From positions 2,666,001-2,730,000 of the forward strand of contig JBLDXI010000001.1 of NCBI GenBank assembly GCA_047495785.1: 64,000 nucleotides of DNA. Direction: 5' to 3'. Below are positions 23,670-36,216 of the stretch, in pieces. The notes below the pieces were generated by a model, which saw only the letters and a list, made by a program, of their open reading frames with translations, was not told where the DNA came from and did not search any database. The position numbers and the translations under genes were made by a program. The DNA comes from Lepidodermella squamata. Lineage: Eukaryota > Gastrotricha. Every line of letters begins with the position of its first letter. Within the stretch, counting starts at the first letter, position 1.

Positions 23670-25432
23670 ATGGCGGAAGAGTACTGCCTAAGCGAAACCC
23701 CACACAGTCTTGTTATGGATGTCGACGACCCTGGCTATGGGATTAGCTACGACCCAACAGCCCCGCGAGTTGTACGAAAACTGACCTTGGATGTCGACTT
23801 TCAAGTTTTCCCCGAAATCGGCGTTCCATCGACGTTAATCAATGATAATCTAGAGACCATCAGCCAGCAAGATAATGACATCCACAGTGACATTCATTAC
23901 GACATTAAAGAGGCGGAACATTACAAGGTCTACAGCACAAGGTGGTACATTTTGGCGATTTTCGCTGTTGTCGGAATCTGGCAAAATTTAGTCTACAGCA
24001 CTTTTGGGCCCATTTCAGACTCAGCTACTATTGCTTTGGAACTTACACAGACAGGTGAGAAATTAAATTTTCAAATTAAAATAAAAAAAATCTCATTAAT
24101 TTCAGATCTTGCTTTGCTGCCCAACTGGTACAACATCGCTTATGTCCTAAGTGCCTTTCCTTTCGTCTACATGGTCGAGGTTAAAGGCCTCCGGATGCCA
24201 ATGACTGCAACAATGGCTTTCTGTGCTGTTGGCGGATCCATTCGATGCCTTCACACCGGTAATCGAAGCTTCGACAAAGTTTTCCTACACCTCGGCCAGC
24301 TGATCAACGGATTCGGCGCTGCTGTACCCTGGTTTGCCTGCACAACTATCAGCGCAGTTTGGTTTCCACCCGGTCAAAGGTATTTCCGGCTAAATAAACT
24401 CCTTAAAAATGATAAATTTTATATCATTTTACAGGAATTTGGCAACTGCCATAGGGCTATTCGCGAGCAATTTAGGCGTGTCTTTGGCCTTCATATTAGG
24501 CCCGTCTTTCATTCAAATTTACAAGGGCGACGGAACGGAAGAGGAGCTGTACCAAGCGATTTATAAGCTTTTCTACTTCGAGGCCATTGTTGGAAACGCG
24601 CTACTTTTCATGACGGTTTTCTACTTCCCGTCAAGGCCGCCAACTCCGCCAAGTTTTACAGCGTCACAAGCTCGATATTCCTACTCGGAAGGCTTCGCTC
24701 AGTTCGCGAAAAATGGTCCGGCTTGGTTCATTCTTGCAATTTACAGCATGAATACTAGTAAATAATTTTAAATTTAATTTTAATTTTTTTTTTTAATATC
24801 GCTGATTTTTTTCAGTTTTTCAAACTTGGAACCAATTTGTGACCATGACCGTGAAGCCTGTTATGGGCGAATTTGAAGCCGGTTGGCTGGGATTTACAAT
24901 GACAACGGTTCCAATAATAATGGGCCCAATTTTGTCAGCATTCATCGCTCTGCCAAAAATTGCCCCTTACGCTAGACAAGTCTCAATTGTACTGCTGTCA
25001 ATGGGAGTATGCCTGATCGCCCTTTTCGTCTGCTCTGTCATGATACCGTCGTTAGAGGACACCTTGCTGAGTCGCGGCATTGTTTGGGGGACAATCATCC
25101 CAGCAGTCACCCTTTCAACAACGCCGCAACCGATTTGGTGGGAAATGGCGTGCGATCGCATGTACCCGGTTCCTGAGTCGATTATTTCGGGAATTTTCAC
25201 AGTCGGCTCGTGTTCAGTATCTCTCATTTTCCTAGTCATCCTGATGTTCCCACAGCTGGGGTTTAAATGGATCAACTGGATTCTACTTTTATTTCAAGCC
25301 GCGATAGTTCCTATGCTGATAATTTACAGGCATAAAAGTAAACGAAACGCAGCCGATCAAGCGAATCGCCCGGCCGAAGTCGACGTAAACAGTCTAAATC
25401 GTTATCAAAGCCTGACAAATTCTACTAGTTAG
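23670..25432 (+). CDS. SLC49A4-like MFS transporter, array copy 3
   Basis: Four exons (23670-24054, 24106-24379, 24435-24757, 24816-25432) give 532 residues. The excess length over its neighbours is an acidic N-terminal cytosolic tail of about 85 residues before STRWYILAIF. Landmarks are LALLPNWYNIAY, KGLRMPMTAT, TTISAVWFPPGQR|NLATAIG, YFPSRPPTPP, EAGWLGFTMT and QPIWWEMACDRMYPVPES. It has a private intron at the R|NLATAIG junction, and its intron before the TWNQF helix is displaced relative to copies 1 and 2. The intron before the WWEMAC region is missing. An AATAAA lies near 25457. Confidence 0.86.
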
Positions 25433-26224
25433 AAAAAAAATCAATATATAGTTCAAAATAAATGCAATTATTTTGGCGTAATAACTTTTTCACGCTTGTT
25501 AAATTGAAATTCGAGATAACGACGCATAATATTATCTCGATAAGTGCTGCTGCTGAAAGCTTAGAGTGTAATAAGCTGATTTTTTATGAGTTCGCACCAT
25601 ATCCTAGGGAGGGAAAAAAATAGCACTGGCCAATTTTTTCTGACTCGCCAAAGCAGATCATTAGCAGGTTTTTTTTCGTGTTATAAATGTTTTATGTATA
25701 TGGTATAATGAAAGTCGGTGATCTTTCTTTTCTTACAACACACCATAATTTTTATTTCCATAAAAAATGATTAACAGTGCCATAAAATATAACTGCATGG
25801 TAATCACAAGTGCTTAGATTTAATTACGGGCTGCGAGCGGCATGGTGGCGGTAAATATTTGGGCAACACTTTCGCCGCAGCAATAAGCTGTCATTTAGCG
25901 CATGGCTCGGCTTTTTCATCCTCGTCCGTGTAAATAAAATAATATGCGCGGAGGGAGAGAGAAGTCGCTAATTTTTTCTGGGCAAACCGGATTATTAACT
26001 TGAAAAATTCTCCACGTGGCCATGTTTTTTGCAGTGCTCATCTGCTCATTATCTATGTACAAGTCAATCCATATAGCACTACACACACGTTAATTCAAGT
26101 TCTGGGCCTGCGTATTTTCCCTAGAGAAATGCGCAGACATCTTTTCATTCATTCAACATAATACTTTTTTCCTCAGAATTTTAATCAAGTTGAACTGAGA
26201 GCAGCGGACTCGTTTTCTGCCAAG
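25433..26224. other. intergenic spacer between array copy 3 and the phosphatase gene
   Basis: About 790 nt of non-coding sequence, AT-rich in parts. No gene, RNA gene or repeat structure was recognised apart from the poly(A) signal of copy 3. Confidence 0.5.
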
Positions 26225-27573
26225 ATGCGCTGTTGGGTCGTTAAATTTCTAGTACTCGGCATTTTCTTCAACGCTTTTCTCACCGCAATCGCGTTAATAC
26301 CCCTCTACCTGACAAAGGAATTCGGAGTTCCTTATGCTCGAGGTTTTGATCCGGTAATTTTTTAATTTTTCAATTTTCTGTGAAAATAAGTGCGGATTTA
26401 TTTTAGGCTGATAGTTCGATCGCCTTGTCGCTGAAACCTAACACGGTTTCAAGCAATGCGGCCACGTGGGGTTCTGCTTTTATGGCGGCGGGTGTCATTA
26501 TTCTAGTCGAAGTCATTTTGGCCCTCTGCCGCCAGCGGCGCCTTTTCAAAAGCTCCAGCCATGACGGATCTGAAGCGGCGACGGAGAAATTCTGCAAACA
26601 GGAAGACGCCTCTGGGCCTGAACCGACGACGAAGCAAATTTGGCTGAATACGCTTTTCGTCATTTGGCTGTTGATTGCTCTGCTGATGACCGGTTCCGGT
26701 ATCACTGGAACTGTGACGAATCTTGGCAAGATTTTTGTTGCAAGGTACTATTATATTAAGATCGGAAAATCGGATTTTATTGGAATTAATTATTTTTATT
26801 CAAAAATCGAAAATTAAAATTAAATTTGTTTTATTTTTACTAGACATTTTTTGAATTATTTTTCTTAAATTATTTTATCATAATTTATAATTCTTGATTT
26901 TTTGCTAATTTCTTTAACTAGGCCCCGTCCCTCTTTTATGCATTTTTGCCGCCCCGACTACACCGTGCTCAACACTACTGAATGCAACAAATGCGGCAGC
27001 TATTCAAAGCCCGGCCCACATTGGCCACTGTGCCCAAGTTGTCCGTTCATCGATGGCGAAACCGCCAACGACAAGGTGTGCAACCCTGTTGCATCGATGA
27101 AACCGGGCGATATGTGGAAATCATTCCCATCGGGCCATTCTTCCTACTCCATGTACGCAACTGTCTTCCTCGCCGTCTATCTCTACAGTCGTATGCGCGA
27201 GAGTGAGCTGATATCAAAGTATAAAAAATATTTTTAACATTTTTAAGATGGCTTATGAATTTTCGATTTTAGTTATCTAGTCACCCTGCACCCGCTGGTC
27301 ATTTTCGCAACTCTCCTGTTCGGAATTTTCACTGCTTTGTCCCGTGTTTCAGACCAGCGTCATCATTTGACTGATGTGCTAGCAGGGTCTATTTTGGGCT
27401 CGATCGTTGGTCTGATCATGGGCATCACGCTGGCTTTACCTCTGCTGCAGCGAGTCAAATCTAACAAGTTATTCTACTGCAACGCCGCTAATTGCAGCCG
27501 AAACGGTCATTGTGCCAATCTGAAAAACGACCTTGAATCCACTAATCACGCCGAGAAGAATGAATCGTTCTGA
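26225..27573 (+). CDS. PLPP: phospholipid (lipid phosphate) phosphatase, PAP2 family
   Basis: Four exons (26225-26353, 26407-26744, 26922-27218, 27273-27573) encode 354 residues. All three catalytic motifs of the integral-membrane PAP2 family are visible. They are KX6RP as KIFVARPRP (about residue 150), PSGH as FPSGHSSYSMY (about 224), and SRX5HX3D as SRVSDQRHHLTD (about 278-289). Such enzymes dephosphorylate lipid phosphates such as phosphatidate, lysophosphatidate and sphingosine-1-phosphate at the outer membrane face. The loop between motifs 1 and 2 is cysteine-rich (CNKCG ... CPSC), unusual to my eye. The gene splits the transporter array and lies on the same strand. The C-terminus is polar. 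Confidence 0.92.
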
Positions 27574-27918
27574 AGCCGATGAAAAAATTCGAAAAATATA
27601 ACCTCAATTTTCTTCCAAAAGATGCTTTGAAATCTGAGACCAAACAATTGTTCTTCTTTGTTTTTTATCAATCAAAAACCGCGCAGATATTATTGCAGTA
27701 TAGGCGTTTTCGTGTTTAGAATTTCAGAAACCTGATGGTGCCGCCCCGTGAGTCATAACGCGAATACAAACTATCAAAGTCTATGTGAGAAGTTCACTTT
27801 TATCTTTACTTTTACGAGAATAAAATTGCGAGGTTTATCTTGCGAGGGTTATCTCCTTCGATAAGAAGACTGTAACCGCGAGCTGAGGTTGTCTAGACTC
27901 TAGACTTTGCACGCTAAT

Positions 27919-29505
27919 ATGGACCACGTGAGTTCTAAAAATTACCAAACCTTCTCCTCGCGGCCGTTTATATCGCTGAAAAACGATCAGATCCCAGCGA
28001 GCTACCGAACTTACCCGAGCAGATGGTACGTTCTATTTCTATACTCAAGCCTTGGAATGGCTTGCAATTTTGTATCGACAACGGTGAGCCCAATCGCCCC
28101 TCTGGCTCAGCAGGCATTCGGCCTCAATCAAACTGATATTAGCCTTCTGCCCAACTGGTTCAATTTTATGCTGATTATTCTCATTTTCCCCTACATGTAT
28201 TTCCTACAAATCAAAGGTAAGATGCGAAATGATCTTTCTCAACTCACATGAACCTTTTTTTCAAGGTCTTAGAATGCCAGTAGTAATGGGTGCATGCTTC
28301 ACTGCTGCTGGGGCGTTTGTGAGATGCTTGAATTCAAGCAACTCCAACCGGATGTTCGACAAGGCTACGCTTCATTTAGGTCAAATTATCAATGGAATCG
28401 GCGCACCTATTCTATGGTTCGCCTGCACGAAGTTGTCCGTTGTTTGGTTCCCACCCAGCGAGAGAATGGTCAGCACTACCATAGCCCTGTTATCGGGACC
28501 TGTCGGCGTCAGTTTAAGCTTCCTAATCGCCCCATACACTGTAGACAGCCTATCGAAAAATTTGGCAGTGAAAAACGGCGGCAATGTTGAAGATTACTAT
28601 GCAGATGCGATTCGTCAGCTTTTCTACGGGGTTGCGTTGTTATGCATTGTGTTATGCACGATGACTGTAGTCTACTTCCCATCTGCCCCTCCTACACCTC
28701 CGAGTTACACTTCTACAACAAAGCGGCATAACTTCATTCAGGGTTTCAAACAGTTCGGGAAAAGTCTGGACGCTTGGCTTATCTTAATTCTCAGCAGCGT
28801 TACAGGAGCCGTCTTGGGTATGTAATATGCCATCATGGATATAACGTTAATCGAAGTTTTACAGCCGGCTGGACTCTTTTTCTCTCAATCACCCTGAACA
28901 ACATCCTTGACAATGTGCAAGCGGGTTGGCTCGGGTTTGCTATGACTGTTACTTCTTTATTTTCTGGACCGGTAAGTCCTAAGAAAGGAGTGAGAAGCTC
29001 TCTTGCATTTGCTTCTTTCCTGAAGATCACGACTTTCACATCGCAGTGGTGGATTCACCGCTGCCCTCGAATCATTTGCGCTTGGATACTCGCAGTTGGA
29101 GCGGCTTGTACAGTTCTTTTCCTTATTGCTTCCGTCTTCATTCACTCATGGCTAACTGCGCCATTTTGCTGGGCAGTTCTGGTTACAACATCATTTTTCG
29201 TATCTGCAAATCAGCCAGTTTGGTGGGAAATGGCCTGTGAAGCGGTATATCCCGTTCCTGAGGAGATAGTTGCAGGGTGTTTTGCGCTCGGCTCAACATT
29301 AGTGTCTTCAACTTTTCTGATACTCAACGCGATTCCGTCGCTTGGCGCCGAATGGATCAATTGGTGCTTGGCAATTAGCGAGTGCCTCTGTGTTCCGATA
29401 ATTTTCTTCTACAGCGGAGCACGAAGACGTTTCGCTGATGATCAACTCGCCACTGCCAGATTGTTGCCTTCCGGGTCGTTGCGAGAAGAGCAGTCTCAAG
29501 CATGA
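27919..29505 (+). CDS. SLC49A4-like MFS transporter, array copy 4
   Basis: Four exons (27919-28216, 28266-28817, 28865-28971, 29026-29505) give 478 residues. It opens the second subgroup, marked by QPVWWEMACEAVYPVPEEIVAG (read in two parts: QPVWWEMACEA, then VYPVPEEIVAG) instead of the Cys-Asp form of copies 1-3. Other landmarks are PSRWYVLFLYSS, ISLLPNWFNFML, KGLRMPVVM, CTKLSVVWFPPSERMVST and YFPSAPPTPPSY. It lacks the RW|Y intron found in copies 5-10. The last intron, 28972-29025 (54 nt), is open in frame. The start was set at ATG 27919 because the frame upstream has only a TTG. An AATAAA lies near 29556. Confidence 0.86.
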
Positions 29506-29922
29506 AATTCTCCTGATGAGACATTGTTTAGAATCTGTGATAAAGCATTTTATCTAATAAACTTCCGCGTAGAATATGCAATATCCGCCTCCGATTTGGC
29601 CGTGAATAATGACGCTGACATGTTCTTCTCGGGTCTGCAGATGTTGACCATAAACGGTTCCAAGTCACGCTAAAAAATCGAGTTTATCAGTCATGCTAAT
29701 ACATTAGTTTGATAATGTACGGTAACAAAAAAAATGTGTTGGACTCTCTGTAGAACAGCTGCTTTTACCCAGAGGTATTGATTATACAGGGTAAAACTTC
29801 TCTCTCATTGCTACAGAAGATTAACTTCCTAGCATCTCTTTAAAATTCAGAGCACAATTACTAGGAATGGGGATATACTAGAATAGTGAAAGCGCCACTA
29901 TAGTTTCATAACTGCTTAGCTG
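29506..29922. other. spacer between array copies 4 and 5
   Basis: This 417-nt non-coding spacer includes the copy 4 poly(A) signal at about 29556. No other structure was seen. Confidence 0.4.
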
Positions 29923-31646
29923 ATGGAAGCTCTGAAAGCAACAAGGAACTCAATAGACGATGTAGTCGATTCAGAGCATTCAGGCCACTACAGGGTCTAT
30001 CGTCGAAGATGGTAACGAGCAGCTTTGAGATACGAAGTGTTATATGTGTATTGTTTATCCAAAGGTACGTGCTATTCGTCTTTTCAGCCCTTGGAACGGT
30101 GCAGAACATGACATTCAGCACCTTCAGCCCCATTTCGCAATTCACTGAGAAGGCACTCGGATTTGAACGATGGGAGATCGCGTTACTGGCTAATTGGAGC
30201 AATATTACTTTCTTGCTTGCGATTTTCCCTCACATGTGGCTCGTTCAGACCAAAGGTACAGATTCTATCAGCTACGCGATGATTTTTTCAGATTCATTTC
30301 TTTCCAGGACTTCGATTCCCGGTATTGATGAGTGCTGGACTGGTGGTCAGTATAATATTTTCCAACTATCCTTGCTCGTTGCTTTTACAGTTCCCGTTAA
30401 CAGGCCCTTGGATCCTTAATTCGATGCGTCAGCACCGGAGACTACAATTACCCAAGTCCTTTTTTCGATCGAGTGATGCTTCATCTCGGCCAAGCCTTGA
30501 ATGGCTTCGCTGCGCCTGTCCTTGGTTTCGCCTGCACGAAAATTTCAGCGGTGTGGTTTCCACCTTCGGAGCGAGCGATGAGCACGTCGATAGGATTAGT
30601 GGCTGGAAGCCTAGGCACTGCTATCAGCTTTGTAATTGGCCCGTACGCCATCACAGGATTGGCTACAAAGTGGTCAGGCGGGTTGAAACCCTTGCCGGAT
30701 GAATTGGCGGCAGCAATTTATTATTTGCTGTACGCCGAATTCATCGCATGTGTGATTTTATTTGCAATGACTTTAGCCTACTTCCCGTCAGAGCCGCCAA
30801 CACCACCGTGTTACACTGCAAGATGTGCCAGACTCGCATTTGGCAAAGGAATCGTTGAATTTGTGAAAACTAGGGATGCATGGGTTATTTTGGTTCTATA
30901 CAGCGTTTCCAGCGGAATTTTTTGTAAGCTATGGTAATTTTCGCATTATTGCTCTTGAATCTTCTTTTACTAAACCTTAAAGATGGTTGGACACAATTTC
31001 TCTCCATAAACCTCAAAGGAGTTATGGGGTCGATTGAGGCAGGGTGGCTCGGCTTCACACTAACGATCGCTTCAATCATATCCGGGCCGGTACTGCCATT
31101 CTTAAATTAATTTGGATTGTTATTACAGATTTAATTCTTCAGGCCACATCGGCAACGTCCAACTATTGGCTATATGGTCGTTTTCCAAAGCTAATTTGTG
31201 CCGGACTGTTGTTCATTGGTGCGGTTCCGGTGACAGTTTTCTTAGTTGCTAACCTCATGCCATCGATGCTCACGCCAGCAATATCTTGGATAACTTTAAT
31301 ACCCGGTGCATTTTTCACGAGTGCTTGTCAGCCAATCTGGTGGGAGATGGCCTGTGAAGCCGTTTATCCGGTACCAGAAGAAATAGTAGCCGGAATATTC
31401 TCTTTAGGAAATACTGTGATAACACTGGTATTTTTTGCTGTGTATTCGTTCCCGTCGCTAGGGACGTCATGGGCAACGTGGTGTTTAGCCATCAGTCAAA
31501 TTATTTGCGTACCATTAATATTTCTATACAGCGGAGCAACACGTCGCCTTGCCGAGGATAATGCTGGTAAATGTATTTTAGACGACGAACCTAGCGATTT
31601 TACTCCGGACAAAGAACAGGAGACGTCAGCGAGCATCGCCCATTAG
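29923..31646 (+). CDS. SLC49A4-like MFS transporter, array copy 5
   Basis: Six exons (29923-30011, 30065-30255, 30308-30345, 30404-30923, 30983-31089, 31143-31646) give 482 residues. A short first exon ends exactly within the Trp codon of RRRW|YVL, the shared intron of copies 5-10. Landmarks are FVFSALGTVQN, CTKISAVWFPPSERAMSTSIG, YFPSEPPTPPCY, EAGWLGFTLTI and WWEMACEAVYPVPEE. The 38-nt third exon (GLRFPVLMSAGLV) is a microexon-sized unit whose length recurs in copies 7, 8 and 9. An AATAAA near 31701 follows the stop. The start codon is the only ATG that supports an uninterrupted first exon. Confidence 0.84.
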
Positions 31647-32075
31647 GTTCTTAATATTAAGTTATGAATTCACACGTCCTCTTAATTTTTCCTAAACTTG
31701 CAATAAAAGATATTGTCCGTGGTTCCGAGTTTGCATTACGTTGTTTTATATCAGAGTACTCCCTTTCGGTCCGTAATATGCATTGATTTTCCGACGTATT
31801 AACCCTGAAATTCTTTTTGGAGTGTCTGGAGATGATGAATGATTGACACGCTATTTCACAGCACAGAAGGAACACGACAAGAGATCAACAGCTTTCTAAT
31901 GTATTTTGTCATTTCTCTTCGTCCGAGGAGGATTCTATAGGGAGTTATGGATAGGTGTCGGAAAAGAGGACAGTGCCAGTCTGCATTAATAATACGAAAA
32001 ATCTTTGTGGGTACGCGAGTTGCAAATTAGATATATGTCCATAACATTAAGAGATTACTCTAAAATATTAAAAAA
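31647..32075. other. spacer between array copies 5 and 6
   Basis: About 430 nt of non-coding DNA with the copy 5 poly(A) signal. Nothing further was recognised. Confidence 0.4.
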
Positions 32076-33656
32076 ATGGTCGATCGTGGAATGGAGGCGA
32101 GTAATTGCTACGAAACTTATAGCTCCAGATGGTATTAATCCTTATCTGCTATAATTATGTTTATTAATATTTGTCCCGACTACAGGTATGTCTTAGCTGT
32201 CTTCGCCATTCTCGGCATTGCCAACAATATGGTATCTACAACGTTCAGCCCTATTGCAAATCTTGCCGAAGAAGGACTCAACATGACTCAGACCGAAATT
32301 AGCATGTTGGCAAATTGGTACAATGTCATGTTCATAGTAAGCGTCTTTCCCTATATGTGGCTCCTCCAAATTAGAGGTTAGAATTGTATCCTCTTATTGA
32401 CTTTTTGGCTTAACCTTCATACCCTTTGAATAAGGTCTTCGAACACCCATCGTAAGCGCAGCCATTTTCATGGCTATAGGCAGCTTCATCCGATGCATTA
32501 ACACTAGCGGTCAAAATGTGGCACTCGACCGAGCGTTGCTGCACATCGGGCAAGCTGTCAATGGTATAGCTTCCTCCGTCTTATGGTTCGCTTGTACTAA
32601 AATATCCGCTGTCTGGTTTCCTCCTCATGAGCGAGCCCTGAGCACTGCTGTTGGGATGCTGTGTGGTGAACTCGGCATATCTGTTAGCTTCCTTGTCGGG
32701 CCGATAACTGTCAAAAGTTTAGCCGAGCGATGGACTACCGATGAAGAAAATGACGCAGTCAGTAAGCACTACGGACAGGCTATATCTTACCTGCTGTTTG
32801 CGGAAAGTGTCGTTTGCTTCCTCCTATGTGCAGTTGTAGTAATTTACTTCCCATCTGAACCACCTTCACCACCAAGCTTCACTGCTAAAACTGAAAGGCT
32901 CGACTTTGCTAACGGCCTCTCTCATTTCGTCAAAAATCGCGATGCCTGGGTGATTTTTGTTTTATTCAGCGTTTCATCTGCTGCATTTGGTAAGAAATGC
33001 CGCCCAAATATTGCAAAAGATTAAGCTATATCTTTTTGATAGCTGGTTGGACTCAGTTTCTTGCAATAACAATGAAAGGTATTATTGATGACGTCGAAGC
33101 TGGCTGGCTTGGATTCACGATGACGATAGCTTGCGTTGTATCTGGTCCAATATTTTCATTCACTGCCTATCGCTGGATAGAATCTCGGCATAACAAAGTT
33201 GTATGCGCCGGAATCCTCTTAACTGGTGCATCTATGACTGTCATTTTCCTAATTGCAAACGTATTCGTGAAATCTATGCTTTCTTCGGCACTCTGTTGGT
33301 CTACACTGATCATCGGCGTATTTTTCGTCAGCGCTTGTCAGCCTCTTTGGTGGGAAATGGCCTGCGAGGCTGCATATCCGATATCGGAACAAACCGTTGC
33401 TGGAATTTTCGCATTGGGTGGTACGAGTATAAGTCTGGTCATTTTTTCCATCTTCGCTATCCCATCGGCGGGGACTGAGTGGTCGACTTGGTTTCTGGCG
33501 ATTTCTGAGACAGCATGCGTTCCTTTGATATTTCTCTACTCTGGTAAGTGCCGGCGAACAGCAGAGGATCGCTGGGCCCGAATGCACTTGGCTGAGACCC
33601 AGCACAGTGCGGAGTGCGTGAGCCTCCTTGAAACAACCGATCTCAATTCGGAATGA
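32076..33656 (+). CDS. SLC49A4-like MFS transporter, array copy 6
   Basis: Four exons (32076-32131, 32186-32376, 32435-32989, 33043-33656) give 471 residues. It has a very short N-terminal tail of 18 residues before RW|YVLAVFAILG. Landmarks are ISMLANWYNVMF, RGLRTPIVSA, CTKISAVWFPPHERALSTAVG, YFPSEPPSPPSF, EAGWLGFTMTIA and WWEMACEAAYPISEQTVAG. It has lost two introns found in most siblings: the one before the inner SFIRCINT segment, and the one at SGP|IFS. An AATAAA lies near 33725. Confidence 0.86.
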
Positions 33657-33949
33657 ATCAGGCTAAATGTAACCTGTCATTGGTCCTTTTTTCTTTTCGC
33701 TTTTCTCGTGAATTAGCTATAAAGAAATAAATGAAGTAACTTCATGCGAACAGACAGTGGTATTCAACATTTTTATCGCAGCATAACCATACTTCGAAAA
33801 GTAAACATGAAAATGACAGAAAGCATTGATCGCGTTTAACATACGTAAAATTGTTTGCTCGAGCGCGTTTTGTGCTTACAGTGGATCATTAATTTGTTAG
33901 AAATTGTTTTAATCAGCCGCTAGTTTTTTGTGAAAAAGCCCAGTTGAAC

Positions 33950-35715
33950 ATGAAGATGGCCGATTACGATGAGGAAACACTCTATCTAGCGACAAGCAGG
34001 GATGAACGTTACAAGTCGTACCCAGCAAGATGGTTTAATTTTTTTCAATAATTTCTCCACTTCAAAATATAATAACCTCTATCAACCTTTCTAATCAGGT
34101 ATGTTCTCACCGTCTATGTGATATTGGGGATAGCCAACAACCTGATCTATTCCACATTCACTTCAATCGCTGAATACGCTGAGAGAGGCTTAAATATACA
34201 CCAGACTGAACACAGCTTGATTAGTAACTGGTACAACATCGGCTTCCTTGTCGGCGTCTTTCCCTATATGCGTCTGCTACAAATACGAGGTAAAGGGCTG
34301 TTGTCTCAATTAACTCAAGTTATAATCATGGCTGTCATTATTTTGTTAGGCATTCGGCCTGCTGTAATTTCTGGAGCTGCTTTTGTTGTAAATTTTCATG
34401 TTTTTCGTTCAAACCAGAGTAATATTCTCATCAATCTAAGGCATCTGGAGCTGTCATTCGATCTATAAACACAAACGGGAAAATTTTGATTTTTGACAGC
34501 GCAATGCTTCATCTTGGGCATGCTATCAACGGCCTTGCAGCATCGATTTTCGCTTTCGCTTGCACCAAAATATCCGCTGTTTGGTTCCCACCTTCGGAAC
34601 GTCCCTTAAGCACTGCGTTAGGCCTGGTTTCTGGTAATACGGGAATAGCGCTGAGCTTTGTGATAGGCCCCTACGCCATACGAGCGTGGGTTGAGGGAAC
34701 TGCGAAGAACCAAGAGGCATACGCCACAGCAATATATTACCTAATGTATGCTGAAGGCGTTGCCTGTTTGCTGCTGTTCGCCTTGACAATTGTATATTTC
34801 CCCAATGAGCCGCCATCGCCACCCAGTTACACAGCATCGAGTGATCGCTACTCATTCTTTGCCGGGCTTCTGGAATTCAGCAAGTCGAAAAATGCCTGGG
34901 TATTGCTTGCCATCTACAGTTTATCCTCCACAGCATTCTGTGAGTTTTATTTCTTTGGCCACAAAACTATACGAAAATTGATGTTCAGCATCTTGGACGC
35001 AGTTTATTGCAATAACGATGAAGGGGAAATTATCACCGGTGGAGGCAGGATGGTTAGGTTTGTTTGAATCTCGTGTTGCCCTCTACAAATTCGTACATCT
35101 CCATATTCCACAGGTTTCGCTCTTGTCAACGCAATGACTTTGTCAGGGCCGGTAAGTTGATGAGTGTTACCTTGAATAGTGTGTTCCCGTGTGATTAACT
35201 AGATTTTCTCGATAAAAGCTGATCGTTGGATGGAGTCTTACGCAAAAATAGTAAGCGTCTTGACACTATTGGCAGGGGCTTTGATGGTGTCCCTCATGTT
35301 AAGCGGCGAAGTGCTAAATATTGCCCAATTAAGCAGTCGCGAATTCATTTGGATTTCACTAAATATCGGCGCGTTTCTCGTTTGCGCGTGTCAACCTATT
35401 TGGTGGGAAATGGCCTGCGAGGCAGTTTATCCTGTGCCTGAAGAAATTGTTGCTGGAATTTTCGCTCTCGGAAGCACTATCATAGCCGTAATTTTTGCGG
35501 CCGTTTTCGGCATTACATCTCTCGGCACTCAATGGACAACGTGGTTTTTGTTAATCAGCATACTTTGCTGCGTGCCATTGGTTTACCTGTATAATGGTTC
35601 GTATCGGAGAACAGCGGAGGATCGAGCTAATGAGCATCTCGATGCAGAATCCCCCAAAGAGAATAAAAATAACGCATCTGATGAGTTGGAACAGCTTATT
35701 GAAAATGTGGAATGA
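33950..35715 (+). CDS. SLC49A4-like MFS transporter, array copy 7
   Basis: Seven exons (33950-34032, 34099-34289, 34350-34387, 34441-34939, 34989-35057, 35114-35151, 35203-35715) give 476 residues. It is the most intron-rich member, with a private intron splitting EAGWLG|F. Landmarks are YVLTVYVILGIANN, SLISNWYNIGFLVG, RGIRPAVIS, CTKISAVWFPPSERPLSTALG, YFPNEPPSPPSY and WWEMACEAVYPVPEE. Unlike the others it reads GHAINGLAASIFAFACTK, with Ala in place of a usual Trp. It is closest to copy 8, with which it shares EQTE/QTEQSL wording and all but one intron. Confidence 0.85.
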
Positions 35716-36216
35716 AAAATCCGTTTGAACTGTATTCCCCTTGTCATTCTTTAAATTTTTCAATAATTATGATGATATGAGCTAATTTAAAGTTTGAAAT
35801 GGTTAATTTCAATAAAATCGTGGAAGTGCTAAAAACCGTTGAAATCGTTGGGAAATTGCGAGCCCCTTTAAGTGGATGCTTCAGACTCCGAAGCAACATG
35901 AATTTCCTTAGACTATCCGGTCATCCAATAATATTCACACTCGTTAAGCATTTAGTCTTTAGTCAAGTCGTCAGCACTTAAAGGAGCCTACTCGCATAAT
36001 AGCATTGCAGCGCCGCCAGACTCGGACTCAGCCATCAGGCTTGAGTCGCAGCCTCCAAAAAGTAAACACAGAAAGGGAAATTCATTGATCCATACTACGA
36101 TGCTTTACACGACTCCTCTTTCTTCATCATTTTGGAGATGCTTTAGTAAGCTCGTCCAATCTTGAATTTTCTGCTCGGAAATCTAAAATTTTAAGCGAAA
36201 ACATACACGCTGCATC
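35716..36216. other. spacer between array copies 7 and 8
   Basis: About 500 nt of non-coding DNA. A poly(A) signal-like AATAAA lies near 35811. No gene was recognised; the upstream part of copy 8 probably includes its promoter. Confidence 0.4.
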
